Positions 22,311-35,299 of a stretch of DNA of 64,000 nucleotides are shown piece by piece. Each line of letters begins with the position of its first letter. Positions within the stretch are counted from its first letter, which is position 1. The DNA comes from Strigamia acuminata. Lineage: Eukaryota > Arthropoda > Chilopoda > Geophilomorpha > Linotaeniidae. The stretch is taken from positions 5,580,001 to 5,644,000 of the forward strand of contig OX442316.1 of NCBI GenBank assembly GCA_949358305.1, in the 5' to 3' direction. The notes beneath the pieces were generated by a model that saw only the letters and a list, made by a program, of their open reading frames with translations, had not been told where the DNA came from and did not search any database. The position numbers were made by a program, and so were the translations under genes.

Positions 22311-25300
22311 ATGAGGCCGCCGCGGGCAGTGCACTTGCTCCTCGTGGCGGCTGTCCTTTACCTACGGCTGGTCGCCACACAGTCCACGTGTTGCGAACGC
22401 GCCTTGGTCGAGCGCTGCTTGCGAGCGAGCCTCGTGCTCGAGGTGTCACCCGTCACCCACCGACGGAAAGATGCCCTAAGATTCCCCAAAAATGACACCG
22501 TGCGTTTGCGAGTGCACGCCGGCCTCAAGGGACACTTGGACCGTTCGTCCATCTTTTTAACGCGAGGCGTTTACACGGATGAGGCCGAAACGAAGTTTCA
22601 GAGAAACACCCGATGGTTGGTCTTCCTCCGTGAATCCGCTTTCGGCTCTCCCATTTACACCGCCGTCGGACCACTTCTGCCGTCGACAACAGACCACGAA
22701 AAACAAGTGCAAGCGGCCATTCGATGTGGACGCTTCGGTAAGTAACCCTTTCACACCTTTTTTCCCACTTTAATCACGAAAAAAGCGATTTTTCCAAACT
22801 ATTTTCTGTTATTGTCAAAGTTCCCACTTATTTTCGCGTCCCAGGGCCGGTGGTCAGTGCACAATGGGATTGGGTTCGCAGTGTGTGTGTGTGTGGGATC
22901 GAAATTTCACCACTCCTCCATGGGTTCTCATTTGATGAGGGGAGTTTGGGATAAGAGAGTCAAATTACAAAGCGGCAACTTCACGCAGTGCACGGCAGGG
23001 TAGCATTGACTGACCCCTCCTTAAACATATCCAACTGTTAACAGCACATGTTCTGTGAATTTTCCCATAGAAATGCTCGCACCGATTTGGATTCTTATTG
23101 GCGGTGTAATACCGAGAAATTGGAGGTTAAATTTGATCAGTGCTTGACACTTGTGGGGCAAGAGTCGGGAAATTAAGTGTAAAGATAAAAAGGGGGAAAG
23201 TTTGGTGCGTTTCATTTGTGGCCATCGTATAAGCGCTGTCTGGGTGCACTGGTCCGATGTTTAGCACGCGCCTAGCCGACGCCTGCTGGATAATCAAGCC
23301 ACCCCCGCATGTGCAAACAGTAATGTTGGTTTGTCCGAAAGAGATATGCAAAGATGGTTTTCAACAAGAATATATATATCAGTTGATCATCGACAACCTC
23401 CCTCGCCTTCTACAACTGCCAGGTGTTGATTACTCTGATCTCTTCTCACTTAATCTTTAGAAGCCGATTTTTTGCAAAAGAAATGGAGAGGGAAAATGTT
23501 TGCTTGGATTTATCGCAATACAAAAAGGTGGTGATAATTAAAAACGATCTGATGCCAATTAAAAATAGACAAATTTATATATATATAAAAAAATAAAAAA
23601 ATTAAATTTTTTTTTTAATTTTTATTATTTTTATTTATTTTTTTTATAATGTCTGGGTTTCTTGCTTCGCAGACACAGGGTAGTAGTATAACGACCCGTG
23701 GGCTTTTCAGTTCTTGTGGTTGGATTCGAGCCAGAAAATAACTTTGCTCTCATTGTAGCGAATCTAGGCTGTCCATGTTTTCTTTTCTATTTTTCAGCCG
23801 AAATAATTTTTATTGATATCAACAAAAAAAAAAATAAAAAATAAAAAAAATAAAAAATTGGAAGAAAAAAAAAAATTATAATAACAAAAATAAATATCAC
23901 AAAGTGCATTTTTTTTTCTAAAATTTTTTTTCCCTCAATTTTTTTTTTTTTTTTTTTAAATTGATGATGTTGTTTTGTTATCCATATGCAGTCATAGGGA
24001 AGTAAAGATGGGTAGGAGGCGTCTGAGGAGTTGCTAACTAAAAATACACCCAACCCCAGGCAAAACGCAGGCAGCAGGTTTAGCTCATGCTCACTGGGAC
24101 AGAGACAGGTGCTACAAAGTCGAAGGTCGAAATTTGATAAGAAAAATAATGAATCGACGCGAAAAAATGCACAAATCTCATCCCCCACAAGTCTAGCAAT
24201 TTTTTTCTCCAACGCCCGATTCATAAATCTGCATTTACTCATTTCTAACTCGCCTCAACCAATTAAATTTCTTCATTTCTTCATTTTTATTTATTTCCAA
24301 TGTATACAAATGTGTGCGAGCACTCTCGGCCACACTATATCGATTAGTTTGCCTTGTTTACGTGGGGTGAATGCTCCCACTGCTACAAAAGTAAAAAAAG
24401 AAAGTCTCGGTACTGTGTTTTTCCAAACGCAAAAATATAAGCTATTATTACTATTTTTATTATGAAATTAAATCTTTCGCTCGACGGCACGTGTACATCA
24501 TTTCGCACCACATTCGTTTTGCTTTTCTAGACATTTCTCTTTGATTTTTCTTCGGTGTCATCGCCCCTAGTGATGAATGATGGCGCCCTTCAAACCCCCT
24601 TTCCCCTTCTTCTGCTTTCGACCAATCGAGTGAAGCAAGTTGCACGCATTGCATCAAAACTTTACAGGCAAGCTCTTTATCTAACGGACCAAACTCAGGG
24701 CAGGGGCTTTAAAACCATGGCGGGAGTTTGCTCGATGCTGTACAAAAAAGACTCATCTGCTCATTTGTTACAGTGTTGCATCTGTTTGAAACAGTTTCAT
24801 TGGTAATCCCATTTAAGACCCAACAAAGGGCAATAAAACCAATACAAGTAATTACAACCGAACAAAATAAAAAAATAAATCAACTTTCAGTGCACTAACA
24901 ACTTAATTGCAACTTAATCCTTGGTCAAAGAGTTCCACAACTTCCAATTATAGCAAGTTGACAGGTAACTAACTTTGTTGCAGTTTAGTACACTCGAAAG
25001 GCCATTTGTTTTGTAAAGTTACACCGAAAAACCCAATAACTATTCAGTGTTGTGTGACACATGGATAACTTTACCCTCACTGATAAAATAGAGAACTGTA
25101 AATTGAAACAGAACGCAATTAGTCACAGTGTTTGCACCATTCAAGTCGTTCTGAATGTCACTGTATTGTTGATGAGAGGGGAACTGGTATATTTTTGTTG
25201 TACAATTTGTTTATAGAGCAAGGTTAGTAGAAAAGTACTTGAAGCTCTCGTGAAAAACACCAAAAAAGAAAAAAAAAAGCAAAAAAAAAATGTACATACG

Positions 25301-28300
25301 GTCGAAACTCTTTATAACGAATCGCGATATAACGAATTATCGATATAACGAATACCTAAAAATGGCAAGTTTGGTTGACTGGCCACAGAACACCATGTTA
25401 AAAAATTTCGATATAACGAATCCCTTGCGATTCGTTATAAAGAGTTTCGACTGTACTACAATCACGTTATAAAGGAAAAGAAAAATGAATGTTTGACGTT
25501 TATGTGTTCACCCAAAGACCTTCGGAAACATGTGGGCGAGTCGAGGGTCTAGGTTAGGTTCGACCGTAAACGTCAAACAAGTCAAGTATTTAATGATTTC
25601 GATACATGTATGTATTTATTTGTAACGGCGACCCATCTATGGACAAAGGGCTGCAGAACAAAGTCGTTTGATTTTTGCAGAGATGTGAGATGTTCGTTTG
25701 TTGAAAAGGTCGCCATTTTATTAGCAACTGTGTACGTGCGGCCTTCGTCTATTTGGGTCTCGTGTCTGCATGTTTTTTGGGCGCATCGTTTTGCAATAGC
25801 GCCGTTAGTGGGGCGTTCGTTTTGTGTCTGTCATTGATGGGGGGATCTGGTAAAGTTTTCTGGGAAAATAGCCACGTGTACTTTTACAATCTGCCGATAG
25901 AGAGCATGTCCGATTTAATCTCTCAGCTGGTTGGCTTAAACGTTATGCAACCCAATGGTGTAACATGGAATTTATTAAAGTTTTTCCGAACTGACACATT
26001 TTATGAATCGCTTGTGGAAAGCGGATGCAGTTGTTCGACATTTCTGCTTCCGGTTCGATTGTGGCCGATCGTTCTGTGTTTCAATATTAAAGCCTAGTAC
26101 TCATACGCTTTCCGAGTCTAAATATTTTTACAGTCTTAATTTTTCAACAGCACCATTTCAAGCAGAATGTTTTATCCTCTTATTATTCAGAGTCTGATAG
26201 ATTTGTGGTACTCATGAAATTGTCACCAGAAAGTTTCTGTACTCTTAAACTGTGTGAGTCATTGTTGCTTGTTTTGCAAATGGCTGGCAATGGCAATGAA
26301 GCTTTGTCCGACTTTTTAGTGGCTAACTGTAGAATGTGTGCTCGTCGTGTGTGAATTATTAGAAAGATTGTTCGTTCGCTGCATGAGTTGTTCGCAGATT
26401 TGGCAAGAGTTTTTGGTTTGGCATTTTCTTTGTTTCGGAACAAAAATAAAACGCTTATTTACCCTATATTTCGCAACAACACTCGCTTTGAGTGGTGTTC
26501 GATGTATTTAAAGTGTAAAACAAACTTACGAATTCTTCGCTATCGCAAATTATTCCTTTCACTCATCTTAAACTTCATCTTCAAGACGTTTGCTGCAAAA
26601 CAACAAAAACACACAACAAATTATCAAATATTGTGCAGTCAATACCACGGTTTTCCTTTTGTTTTTCTAGCACTAAATGCCATAAAAACAAGAATGTTAT
26701 TTGTCAAAATCTGTGTACAAAAAGCTCATTTCAGTCGTATTTTGGCGTATACAGTTGTAGGGGAGTCATAAAACTTGATTACGACTTTAATCGCTTCTTT
26801 TACCCAAAGGACCAACTTCTCGGCCCAAAAGGTCTTAAAAACGCATTTCTTTTCCACAAGTAGGTTTTTTTTTATTTTTTTTATTCAATCCTTTTTGTGT
26901 ACCATAATTGAAAAGTTTCGCCACTAAGTGCTATTAAATTCAAAAGCTTTTTTCACTGAATCAACATTTGGCCCAATAACACATTCCTGTAATTGCTTCA
27001 ATTTTAGATACACAAATATTTTCCCCCTCCAGTTTGTAAAAACAAATAAATAAATAGTTAAATACAAATATATATTTAGATTACATGTATTCTCTAACAG
27101 GATGCATTTATAATCTATTAGTACTCAACGAGGTCATGAAAAGTGGGTCAAAATTCTTATAATAAACTGCATAAAAAATACTTATATAGAAAAATAAAAA
27201 AAAAAATTGTAAAGGAAATCCTGAAAAATTTCGACACCCAAAATAAATGTTCGCCCTTTTTTAATGTGTCACAGGCTTGGTAAATCACCGATCTGTCTAT
27301 AGGGCTGGAAAATGTTAATGCAACTCGCGATAATGCATCATGCAAGAAGAAAAGAACCCCAAACCAAACAGACCGTTAATTTAATTTATTGATCATTAAA
27401 ACTTTTAATGGCTTTGGCTTTTAAGTTAATAAAGCAAATTCATCAATAGAAAAATGATAAAAATAAGCATAACTTACACCTAAAAGTCCGAAAAAATCCT
27501 AAAAATCTCAAACCGTACTTCCTAGAACATATAAATTATTTTATTTATTGCACTTTTTACATAAACAAAAATGGACGTGTGTGAAAGTTATTGATCTCTA
27601 TATCACTTAATTTTTTTTTATTCAAAGTGCAAAATGTGACCTCTGTTTATAACTAAGTAAAATTCTTGCTTTGGGCTCGGGTATAGCCAAATTTAGTACA
27701 CGAGTTGTTTACTTTATTCCCTGCACATCTGGTTATGTAGGGTGAAATGTGGAACATATTGAGAAAACGCAACTTGAGGTTGAGAATCAGATGAGGAGTG
27801 TACATATGTCTCGACCAATGTGGTAATTACTTTCACTAGTGCATGTGTAGTCTGCGAACCAATTTCGGGGGTCTCCAAACCCGTCTATCGTCTGGCCTAA
27901 GGTAATAATCCTTTTTATTAAACCAAACACTCAATTTCATTGTCCACGTTTGTGAACACACTTTTACATATTCTTTGTATAGTGAAATTTAATTACGCCG
28001 CTCGAAAACTAATTGGAACGCATATCACACAAGAATAATCTAGCAAATAAATTCATATCGTAAACCCTTAACACCGTACTAAAACCGCCAATAATAAAAA
28101 CATATTAATAACTAGCGCCCGGATAAATGCATAAATGCATAGGAATTATTTTTATTCAATAAAAAGCCGAAATTGGCTATAAATGAGAAAATAAATGCAT
28201 AAATCGCCATTTTTCCGGAAAAAAACGACGATTTGTGTCTTTTTTGAAATTCAGTGCGAAAAGCTGTGCAGCAAAGCACAGGGGCAGCCAAAATAAGATT

Positions 28301-31128
28301 CGATATAAATTGTTAATGATTTTCTTTGTGTGCATTTGAACAGTCCCGACCGTCAAGCAGATGAGGACCACCAAGAAGGTGCGCGTGAAAAAACGTCTGA
28401 TGCTAAAATGCCGTGTCGCAGTCTCAGAGAAGTTTCCTCTAAACATCACGTGGTACCGGAACGGCAGACCTGTAAAGCAGAATCCTCGGATCGTCATCAC
28501 CCGGCTGAAGAGGTGGGCCATTACTGGGGCAGTGAAACCCCTTTGAACCCTGTGCGTAAGCCTTTGGTCAGCTCAGTGTAAGGATTCTCTTCTCTTGATG
28601 GGGTGACAGGGCTTGTCTCGTACAGCAAACGGTCGCGGCTCGAAGTGGATCCCGTGCGTTTGGACGACGGGGGCGAGTACGAATGCAGAGCGGAAAACAA
28701 ATGCGGGACGGCGACTGCCACGACGCACGTGACGATTCGCAAAGGAAAATCCCGTAAGTTGATGCCTATTTACATAAACAATAAACATGCGTTTGTTTGC
28801 TTTATTATGCAAGTGGCGACTGGCGACCCTCAAAACAAATAAGAATCACCAATTTAGAATGCGAACAAAACCCCAAAAAAGGAATGAAAAACATAAACCT
28901 GCCGAAAGACAATATATAGGATCCGAGCAAACATGAACTTGAAAATCTAAATTAGAATCATCAGAACTCTCATTTAGTTACAAGCAATAAATTACTGCGA
29001 GGAAATAACAGTCAAAACTGTTGGAAAAGCCTTCAAGTCGTGCAGGAAAGCCGGCAACAACGTGAACATTGAAAATACATACCGTATTTTATCGATTAAA
29101 AGCCGCGGCTCTTATTCAAAACTGCCATTTTTGTCAGCAATTACAATTTCGGTTTTTCGTTTGTTACAGTTGTTTAATGTAACTAACGAAGTCTGAACGT
29201 CAATGTCCACAAATTCTAAATTCTGCGAAGTTATGAAGCAAAATATTAATTGTATGAATAACAAATAAATGAATAAGAAGACGAACCCAAATTAAGTCAC
29301 CGAAAACCGACATGTTCACAAAGAACTGGACAATTAGTATAATGTTCACTTTTAGACCCTGGTTGTAATTGTAAATAATATTCCTCTATGCATTGATGGA
29401 TTTTATTCATACAGGCCCCACCTTAGTTCCCAAAGGCCCTGACACATAGAGAGGAATTTCACCCATTCATTCATCCCCAAGTTTTGGCTAAAGGCATGTA
29501 TTTTTGCCAGAACCAATGGCTGCTGTTACTAAACCTAAAAGAAAAGAAAAAAAACACAACTGAATAGCTGGAAAATGGCAAAGTCATAGTCAATATAATT
29601 ACCATCCTATAAAATGACATTTTGAGTTAATATTCAATCAATCATGTTGTCAGTTACACATTAATCACTCGTCACACACCCATCATCTAGATTATAAATG
29701 ACCACACCGCCTAACGGTCCATAAACGAATTAACATTTACCATAAATAACAAATTTATGATAAATTAATTCATTTTTTTCCTACTCTTCCTTTTCTTTTA
29801 GTGACTGCGAGTCAAACGCCAAGAAATCCATCACCATTTGAAGGTCTACCATGTAACATTTCTGATTACTGCATGCATGGAGGCACCTGTACTTATTACA
29901 GAGCTATTGGAGAATTAGCATGCCGGTAGGTACCAATCTAGCATACTACACATTCATGCCTTAATTAAAATATCTAACGTAAGTAACTCTTAATCGAAAA
30001 ATAGCTAATTTTTATTCAAAGGTATTTTAATTTTAATTTAAAAAAAAAAATACGAATAAGTAGGTATCAAATCTAAAGGAAATAAGACGAATTAACCAAT
30101 TTGCGTCTCTTGTTTCGTTCTTCTGTGTTTCTAGATGCGCAGATGGCTACAAAGGACAGCGTTGTGAAACCAAAGATCTCGGTAATCTGGCCAGTATGTA
30201 TACCCTGTTGTTTAGTTGGGGTTTGATTAATCAGCGAGGATCCATTTGTAATAAAGTTAGGCCTCATTTCTGGTGTTGTGAGCCATCATCTTCCGAAATG
30301 ATGGCAAACTTGTGGATGAGTCACACCCATTGTCATGTTAAAATACTGCGCGCGCAATGAAAACTCCGGTAAACAGTAAAATGTTGTTTTACTGCACAAG
30401 TAGACGCAGCAACATCTTAAGGCCTGGGCTCTTTTATGGTTTTTTCCTTTTTTCTTTTTTCTTTTTATAAAGTTCATTGCCTTTAGCTCTTCTCCATTTG
30501 GATCCTCTTTATCATTGTTGATGTCACATCAACTGCGAGGCTTCAACGCCTCAAACAAAGGGAATATATTAACCGATAGAAATATCGAGGGAGGGGTTTC
30601 TTATCGTTATTATTTTATTATTTCGTTTAAATTATAGGGAAGATGTTATTTTCTCTTATACAGATGTACATGCAGAGTCTTTGGGCATAGATGTTGACAC
30701 AAAGACGTTTTCATTGTATTGGGGGAAGTAAACAGGTATATTTTGCTCGCATTAGTGCATGGAATTATCATTTGTGTCACTTTTGGACGTGTACAACCGC
30801 GCAAAATGCATGCGTTTTTGCAATTAAGCGTTTTAACACTCTGCTAGCAACATGTTAAGTGAGTGTGAGTGTGACGGCAGCCACTGTTAGTTGGTAAAAA
30901 TGCTAAAAAAAGATACTTTATTTCTTGTCTTTTCACTAACACGGGTTTTCAACATCTTACTACTGATTTATTACGAATGTGCGGCATGAATCCTACCAAT
31001 TATACGTTTGTAAATTTGTTTTTACGTCATTTGTTTCTCTCTTTAAAGGGCAAGGCAAAGGCTGTGATGATGAAAGAGGCATGTTGGGAGGATGTAGTAG
31101 CCAGACATTGGATGTGGATACGTCTTAA
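22311..31128 (+). CDS. vn: Vein/neuregulin-like secreted EGFR ligand (Ig + EGF)
   Basis: Secreted ligand of the EGF receptor, as for Drosophila Vein. Exons: 22311-22737, 28344-28512, 28626-28753, 29802-29925, 30135-30193 and probably 31049-31128; phases agree and give 328 residues. Signal peptide: MRPPRAVHLLLVAAVLYLRL. Exon 1 also encodes a Cys-containing module (VRLRVHAGLKGHLDRSSIFL, RNTRWLVFLRE) that looks like an NTR/agrin-NtA-type fold. Exons 2-3 form one C2-type Ig domain (LKC, ITWYRNGRPV, DDGGEYECRAENKCG). Exons 4-5 form a six-Cys EGF domain (CNISDYC, HGGTC, CRCADGYKGQRC). The end is uncertain: donors GCCA|GTATGT at 30193 and CTCG|GTAATC are both in phase with the exon at 31049; unspliced, the frame would stop at 30360. 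No transmembrane segment, which fits Vein rather than neuregulin. An upstream in-frame ATG at 22284 is possible. Confidence 0.85.
22738..28343 (+). other. Large first intron of vein
   Basis: 5.6 kb intron (TTCG|GTAAGT to TTGAACAG|TCCCG) between the N-terminal module and the Ig domain. It contains a TA-flanked MITE (25299-25453), a nearby 13-bp inverted repeat (25490-25502 and 25567-25579), and poly-T/A tracts (23580-23660, 23820-23960). GC-richer patches at 22840-23450 and 25620-26090 could be regulatory. No exon was recognised; open frames here lack splice context. Confidence 0.6.
25299..25453. mobile_element. 155-bp pogo/Tc1-mariner-type MITE
   Basis: Terminal inverted repeats of 27 bp with one mismatch: the left end begins CGGTCGAAACTCTTTATAAC, the right end read inward begins CAGTCGAAACTCTTTATAAC. 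A TA dinucleotide flanks both sides (25297-25298 and 25454-25455). The internal sequence repeats CGATATAACGAAT words. No coding capacity. CAGTCGAA...TAACGAA ends with TA duplication are typical of Tigger/pogo-like elements. Confidence 0.88.
28754..29801 (+). other. Vein intron between Ig and EGF exons
   Basis: About 1 kb, AT-rich, with a partial copy of the TACCGTATTTTA repeat family at about 29080-29211. Otherwise unremarkable. Confidence 0.55.
29080..29211. repeat. Partial copy of TACCGTATTTTA-ended element (copy 1)
   Basis: Begins TACCGTATTTTATCGATTAA and runs through AACTGCCATTTTTGTCAGCA and TTGTTTAATGTAACTAACGA. It is nearly identical to the left part of the fuller copy at 37974-38214 but lacks the right half and terminal repeat. 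Confidence 0.75.
30194..31048 (+). other. Probable last intron of vein
   Basis: AT-rich, ending in CTCTCTTTAAAG|GGCAAG. If the donor at 30193 is not used, the first 167 bases are coding (stop at 30360) and the rest is 3' UTR. No repeat recognised. Confidence 0.4.
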
Positions 31129-31494
31129 ACTATGTTGAGCTCAAAGTTCTTGACTTTTGGTAAGATTTTTTACATTTAAAAATAGACAATTTACACTTGC
31201 GAAGGCTTAGGCTTCACTTTTCAGTTTAAACTTGTTCAGGTAACGTTTGTGTTTAATGAAGAAATCTGGGCTGTTGAAATACTTTTTGTTGTTATTAATC
31301 TTTTTTTTTGTTTTTGTTTTTATTTTAGGGCAAAATTATGCAGAAAGGAAGTATTAAAATTTCGTGTTTAGAAGAACCGATTCTGCACTAAAATACATTG
31401 GAAACACACCTTTATGTCTGCTAAACATTCCTCCAGCAAACTTTGCCTTTGTCTAAGTAGAAATGTGCTATTTGATGAACTTTATTATATAAAA

Positions 31495-31527
<33 letters not shown>

Positions 31528-31631
31528 CTGAATGATACGGGAAAAATTCCAGCACTAGGAACGACACAACCTTAAATTCATACCACTCAAAAAATATTAC
31601 TCCAAACGAATTATTAATAATAATAATCACC

Positions 31632-31632
<1 letters not shown>

Positions 31633-31668
<36 letters not shown>

Positions 31669-31680
31669 CACAAGTAATCG

Positions 31681-31709
<29 letters not shown>
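31633..31709. repeat. (TAA)n microsatellites
   Basis: Two near-perfect TAA/ATA trinucleotide runs of about 12 and 10 units, separated by a dozen bases. Confidence 0.9.
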
Positions 31710-31711
<2 letters not shown>

Positions 31712-32928
31712 CAGTTTCAAAGAGATGGCGTCAATAATCATTAATCTATGGACAATTTCCAACCATTCTCTCTCTTTATTTTGTGCAATTTCTTAGTATT
31801 ATGTCAGTTATGACAGTAGCACTGACTATTGTTTTGGTGGATCTATTTATATTTCTTCATTAAAACATCGTAAACTGTCATAGCTTCAATGAAAATAGTT
31901 AAATGATAACAGCCAATTGTTTTATGTTGTAGATGTATATATTTATCTTCAAAACCAATACAACAAATGAGTGACTTTTGTGCAAAATGAAGGATGTATA
32001 TTTTGATGTTACTGGCATTTTTTTTTTGTTTTTGTTTTATTTTCATTTAATTTTTTGTGTTTTAATTTTTTTCTCTCCTTTTTTTTAACTCTAAATGTTG
32101 GTTTTTACACCTTCTAGAACTTGTATAGCTCATTTAACTAATTTTCCTCTGGATTTGTAGAGAAATCTTTAGAGTTCTATTTATTTATGAAATATAAGTT
32201 ATTTAAAAAAAAAAAAAAAAAAAACACGTTACTCTCATTCTAAAATTAATTTACATTCTGAGAATTTATAATTTTTCATTTCACTTAAATATTATTAATT
32301 TTTGTTCTTTTCTTTTTTGGAATATGCTCAATTTCATTTCTTTTTAGCATTTGTGTAGTGTTAAGAGTCTCCGCTTGTAGGCAAAACAAAATGTACGCAT
32401 TTCTATAACACTTCTTTTTTTTAGAAAATTAAATAACATTATTGTGTTGCAACTGTCGAAGCATATCTGTAAAAGCTGATAGGTTTTCTCTAGCTGTCAA
32501 AAAGTACCCATAACACATTGAGTCTTACTTTCAGGGGCTGATTTTTGGAAGAAAAAAAACAGTTAATTAATTGACTGCTGCATTCACTTTAAATTCATAA
32601 AAATTTGTAAAAGACACGAAAATATTGTCATTCTGGGTAAGAATTGTCATGGCCCCTTCACTTGTTCTGGTTTAAATGGTATAATAAAAAGTAAAATAAT
32701 AAAAACCTTGTGAATTGTAATAAAATTATTGTCAATTGTACAATTTATCTAAACTGTACAACATGAATTAACTCAAAGACAATACATCGAAATTCCATAA
32801 ACACACAACAAAGAAAATTTATACTACGTAGCATGTTTGAATATCATTACTAAGAGTACCGTACTAAGTAATTAAGCAATTGAGGTGAACGGTGGATCAA
32901 TAAATTTCGATTTCGGTCTGTGTACCTG

Positions 32929-33035
32929 CCGTTTTCCAAGGTAGATTCTTGTTCTTGTTCCCTTATCCGCATTGCTGATAGTACAGTTATAATCGTGCGC
33001 AGCGCCATTTCTTCTCGTCGGGATTGTCGCCCCAT
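32929..33035 (-). CDS. Possible first coding exon of an unknown gene
   Basis: Starts MGRQSRREEMALRTIITVLS and ends at GAAAACGGCAG|GTACACAG, a usable donor. Codon content is more coding-like than its surroundings, but no downstream exon was found and no family is recognised. A TAG acceptor-like sequence directly precedes the ATG. A plus-strand ATG with a similar short frame lies 168 bp away. Confidence 0.25.
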
Positions 33036-33203
33036 CTACCGATTAAAATTCAATCTATAAAAATTAAAATTATGATTTTTAGTTTGTTTCTTGTGCATAT
33101 AAGAATTAATATTTCAAAAAAAGAAGCTTTGTTATCTATTTCGTTAAATTAGTTATATAGTAGCCAAATTTAAACAAATTTTAGTTAGTGCGACTACAAC
33201 TAG

Positions 33204-33253
33204 ATGGCGGAGAACTCGAGATCAGCAAAATCCAACCCGCGCGGATCCCAAAG
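33204..33253 (+). CDS. Possible first coding exon, divergent partner
   Basis: MAENSRSAKSNPRGSQ followed by a donor-like AAAG|GTATTT, in a locally GC-richer patch. No continuation is recognised. Reported only because of the head-to-head arrangement with 33035. Confidence 0.15.
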
Positions 33254-35033
33254 GTATTTTCGAATTATTCAATCAAAAATCTGCAGAATGGATAGTAATA
33301 CTATTTTAATCAACACTGGGATAAATAGAGAGTGTAATTTACCATTAAGTTGAAGAGGAAGCAGTGTTGGGCCCCGCGATTATGAAAGCCCTCTAATAAC
33401 CCTAAATTCTGCGCACATGGTCTGCGATGTCTAATATTTAGTCCTAACAACAACAATAATCACAATAACAATCAAATAATAACAAAAAAATTCGATGTTT
33501 TCTTTATTATTGCATTGCTTTATTTTCTTGAGCGTGATAACGAAAAATGTAGAATACGTTTCCAATAGCAGCAGATCATCAATGTTAATTCGCGATGTTT
33601 GACCGCAGATATCTCGGTGAATATTTGCATCCCAATCAATTTTATTTTTTTCCTGATTCAGGACACCGAGATCTATATAAGAATATGTCTTCCAAACATT
33701 CAGACACCTAGCTCTTGCGGTTTTTGAACGACGCCAATTTTAACACACAAAAAGTCCATATCTTGAAATCCGTCGCTCGGATTTTGATGAAACTTGGTTT
33801 GGGGGTTTCTAAAATCGTTTTCTGACACTGGACGGTCGCAACTACCACCTATTGCCAGCACAAAAACATAAAAGCAGCATTGTCAAATAAAAAAGAAGAT
33901 AAACAGTCAGGACAATAAGCAAAGACATTTACAGACTTACGACTTACCTTCCAGACAGGCAATATAATTAAAAATTGAAGAAAACGTTGTGTTTCCTGTG
34001 TTTACGTTTTAACGAGAAATCTGAAACTCGATACTTTTCATGTTTACAAGTGGTGAATTAAAAAAAAAAATCTTCTTAATGATGAACGTAGGTTTAAACT
34101 TTAAATTTTGATTCCTTGATATCACGACTGCTAATGCATCCACCAAAAAAACAACACAACTCACACACTGTAAACCCATTAGCCATTACCCAAAGTCAAA
34201 ATCAACACTTTTTTCAACAAATTTCTCCTCTGCAACTTTATTCACAAGACCAAACACATAAAAGCACACAATATTGTGTTGCCATCTTTTTCCTTTTAAA
34301 TCTGCCATGAAACTTGCAAAGTTCATATAAATAGACAAATCCATTTTTTCCACCTCCCTTGATATGAGACCTGTCATCAACTCCATGCATCATGCTCTAC
34401 ATCATCCAATTGCAGGCACCAATCTGAACCCTTCCTTTACAGGGAACTGACTTATTTCTATTTTATGACTGATCACAGTTGTTTTTTTCTTTTTCTTGCA
34501 ACACATGCCCTTATGAACAGAACACTGGACTCCCTGCTGGTATTAGTCAGACTTTTCTTTGCCCCGAAAAAAAGGGAAGGAAAAAGAGAAAGATCTGGTC
34601 AGTGTAAAGCGTTAATGGGAGCAAGTGAGAAGGGGGATGGAGAATGTACAATAGGGGGAGATTAGTTGCACGTCCCTCGCCGCCAGTTGGCCGTGATAGC
34701 GAGGCACGTGGTTGTGTGGGCGTGCATTGTTATTGCTCTGGGTACAATTCAACTGCGTGGGCGTGAATGGCGCCATGCCGCTCCATGTGTGGTCCATGAT
34801 TTAGTGTAGGGAGTTGGTGGACCGATGTGAGTTGTACGTCGTCAGCACCTTACAGCTCATTTTGGAATTTTTGTCTTTTTTGCAATTTTTTTTTTTTTTT
34901 TAGTAAACTAAAAAATTAAAACTAGAAAAATTTGAACACTTAAGAGTAATTATTATTTTGGAATATCAGGGGAAGGGGGCAAGGGGGCTAAATTTTCAGG
35001 GCTCTCTGATTTTAAAGGTACACGGTAGACGTA

Positions 35034-35270
35034 CAAAATGCAGTTTTTCAGATAAAAATGCATATTTTTTGGTTCGTAAATGCATTTTAACAGATAAAAT
35101 GCATTTTTTTATACATTGAAATGCATTTTAACGTATAAAATGCATTTTTTTATACATTTAAATACATTTCTTTACCGAAAAACGCATTGTTTTGTGCGAA
35201 AACGCAATTGTTTTAGCTAAAAAAGGATTTATTTCTGATAAAAACGCATTCATCTGCCTACAGATCCATT
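35034..35270. repeat. Degenerate ATGCATTTT-rich tandem repeat
   Basis: At least six imperfect units containing AAAATGCATTTTTT with spacers such as ATACATTGAA or AACAGATA. Related words recur at 36120-36237, 36591-36665 and 38265-38410, so this belongs to a dispersed family. Confidence 0.7.
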
Positions 35271-35299
35271 TTTTCCCCTTGAAAATGTTATGAAGACGT

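Larger units (their letters stand above)
31129..35000. other. Gene-poor, AT-rich region downstream of vein
   Basis: Presumed vein 3' UTR, then simple sequence: poly-A at 31490-31525, two ATA/TAA microsatellites (31633-31669, 31681-31709) and poly-A at 32205-32223. A possible divergent pair of first exons at 32930-33253 is listed separately. I see no firm gene. Confidence 0.5.

Noticed and set aside
24713-24806. ATGGCGGGAGTTTGC frame with Cys-x2-Cys near its end
   Set aside because: Too short, no downstream exon in phase, and inside the vein intron.
25545-25560. TAGGTTAGGTT, telomere-like TTAGG units
   Set aside because: Only two units in the middle of an intron; chance or unrelated.
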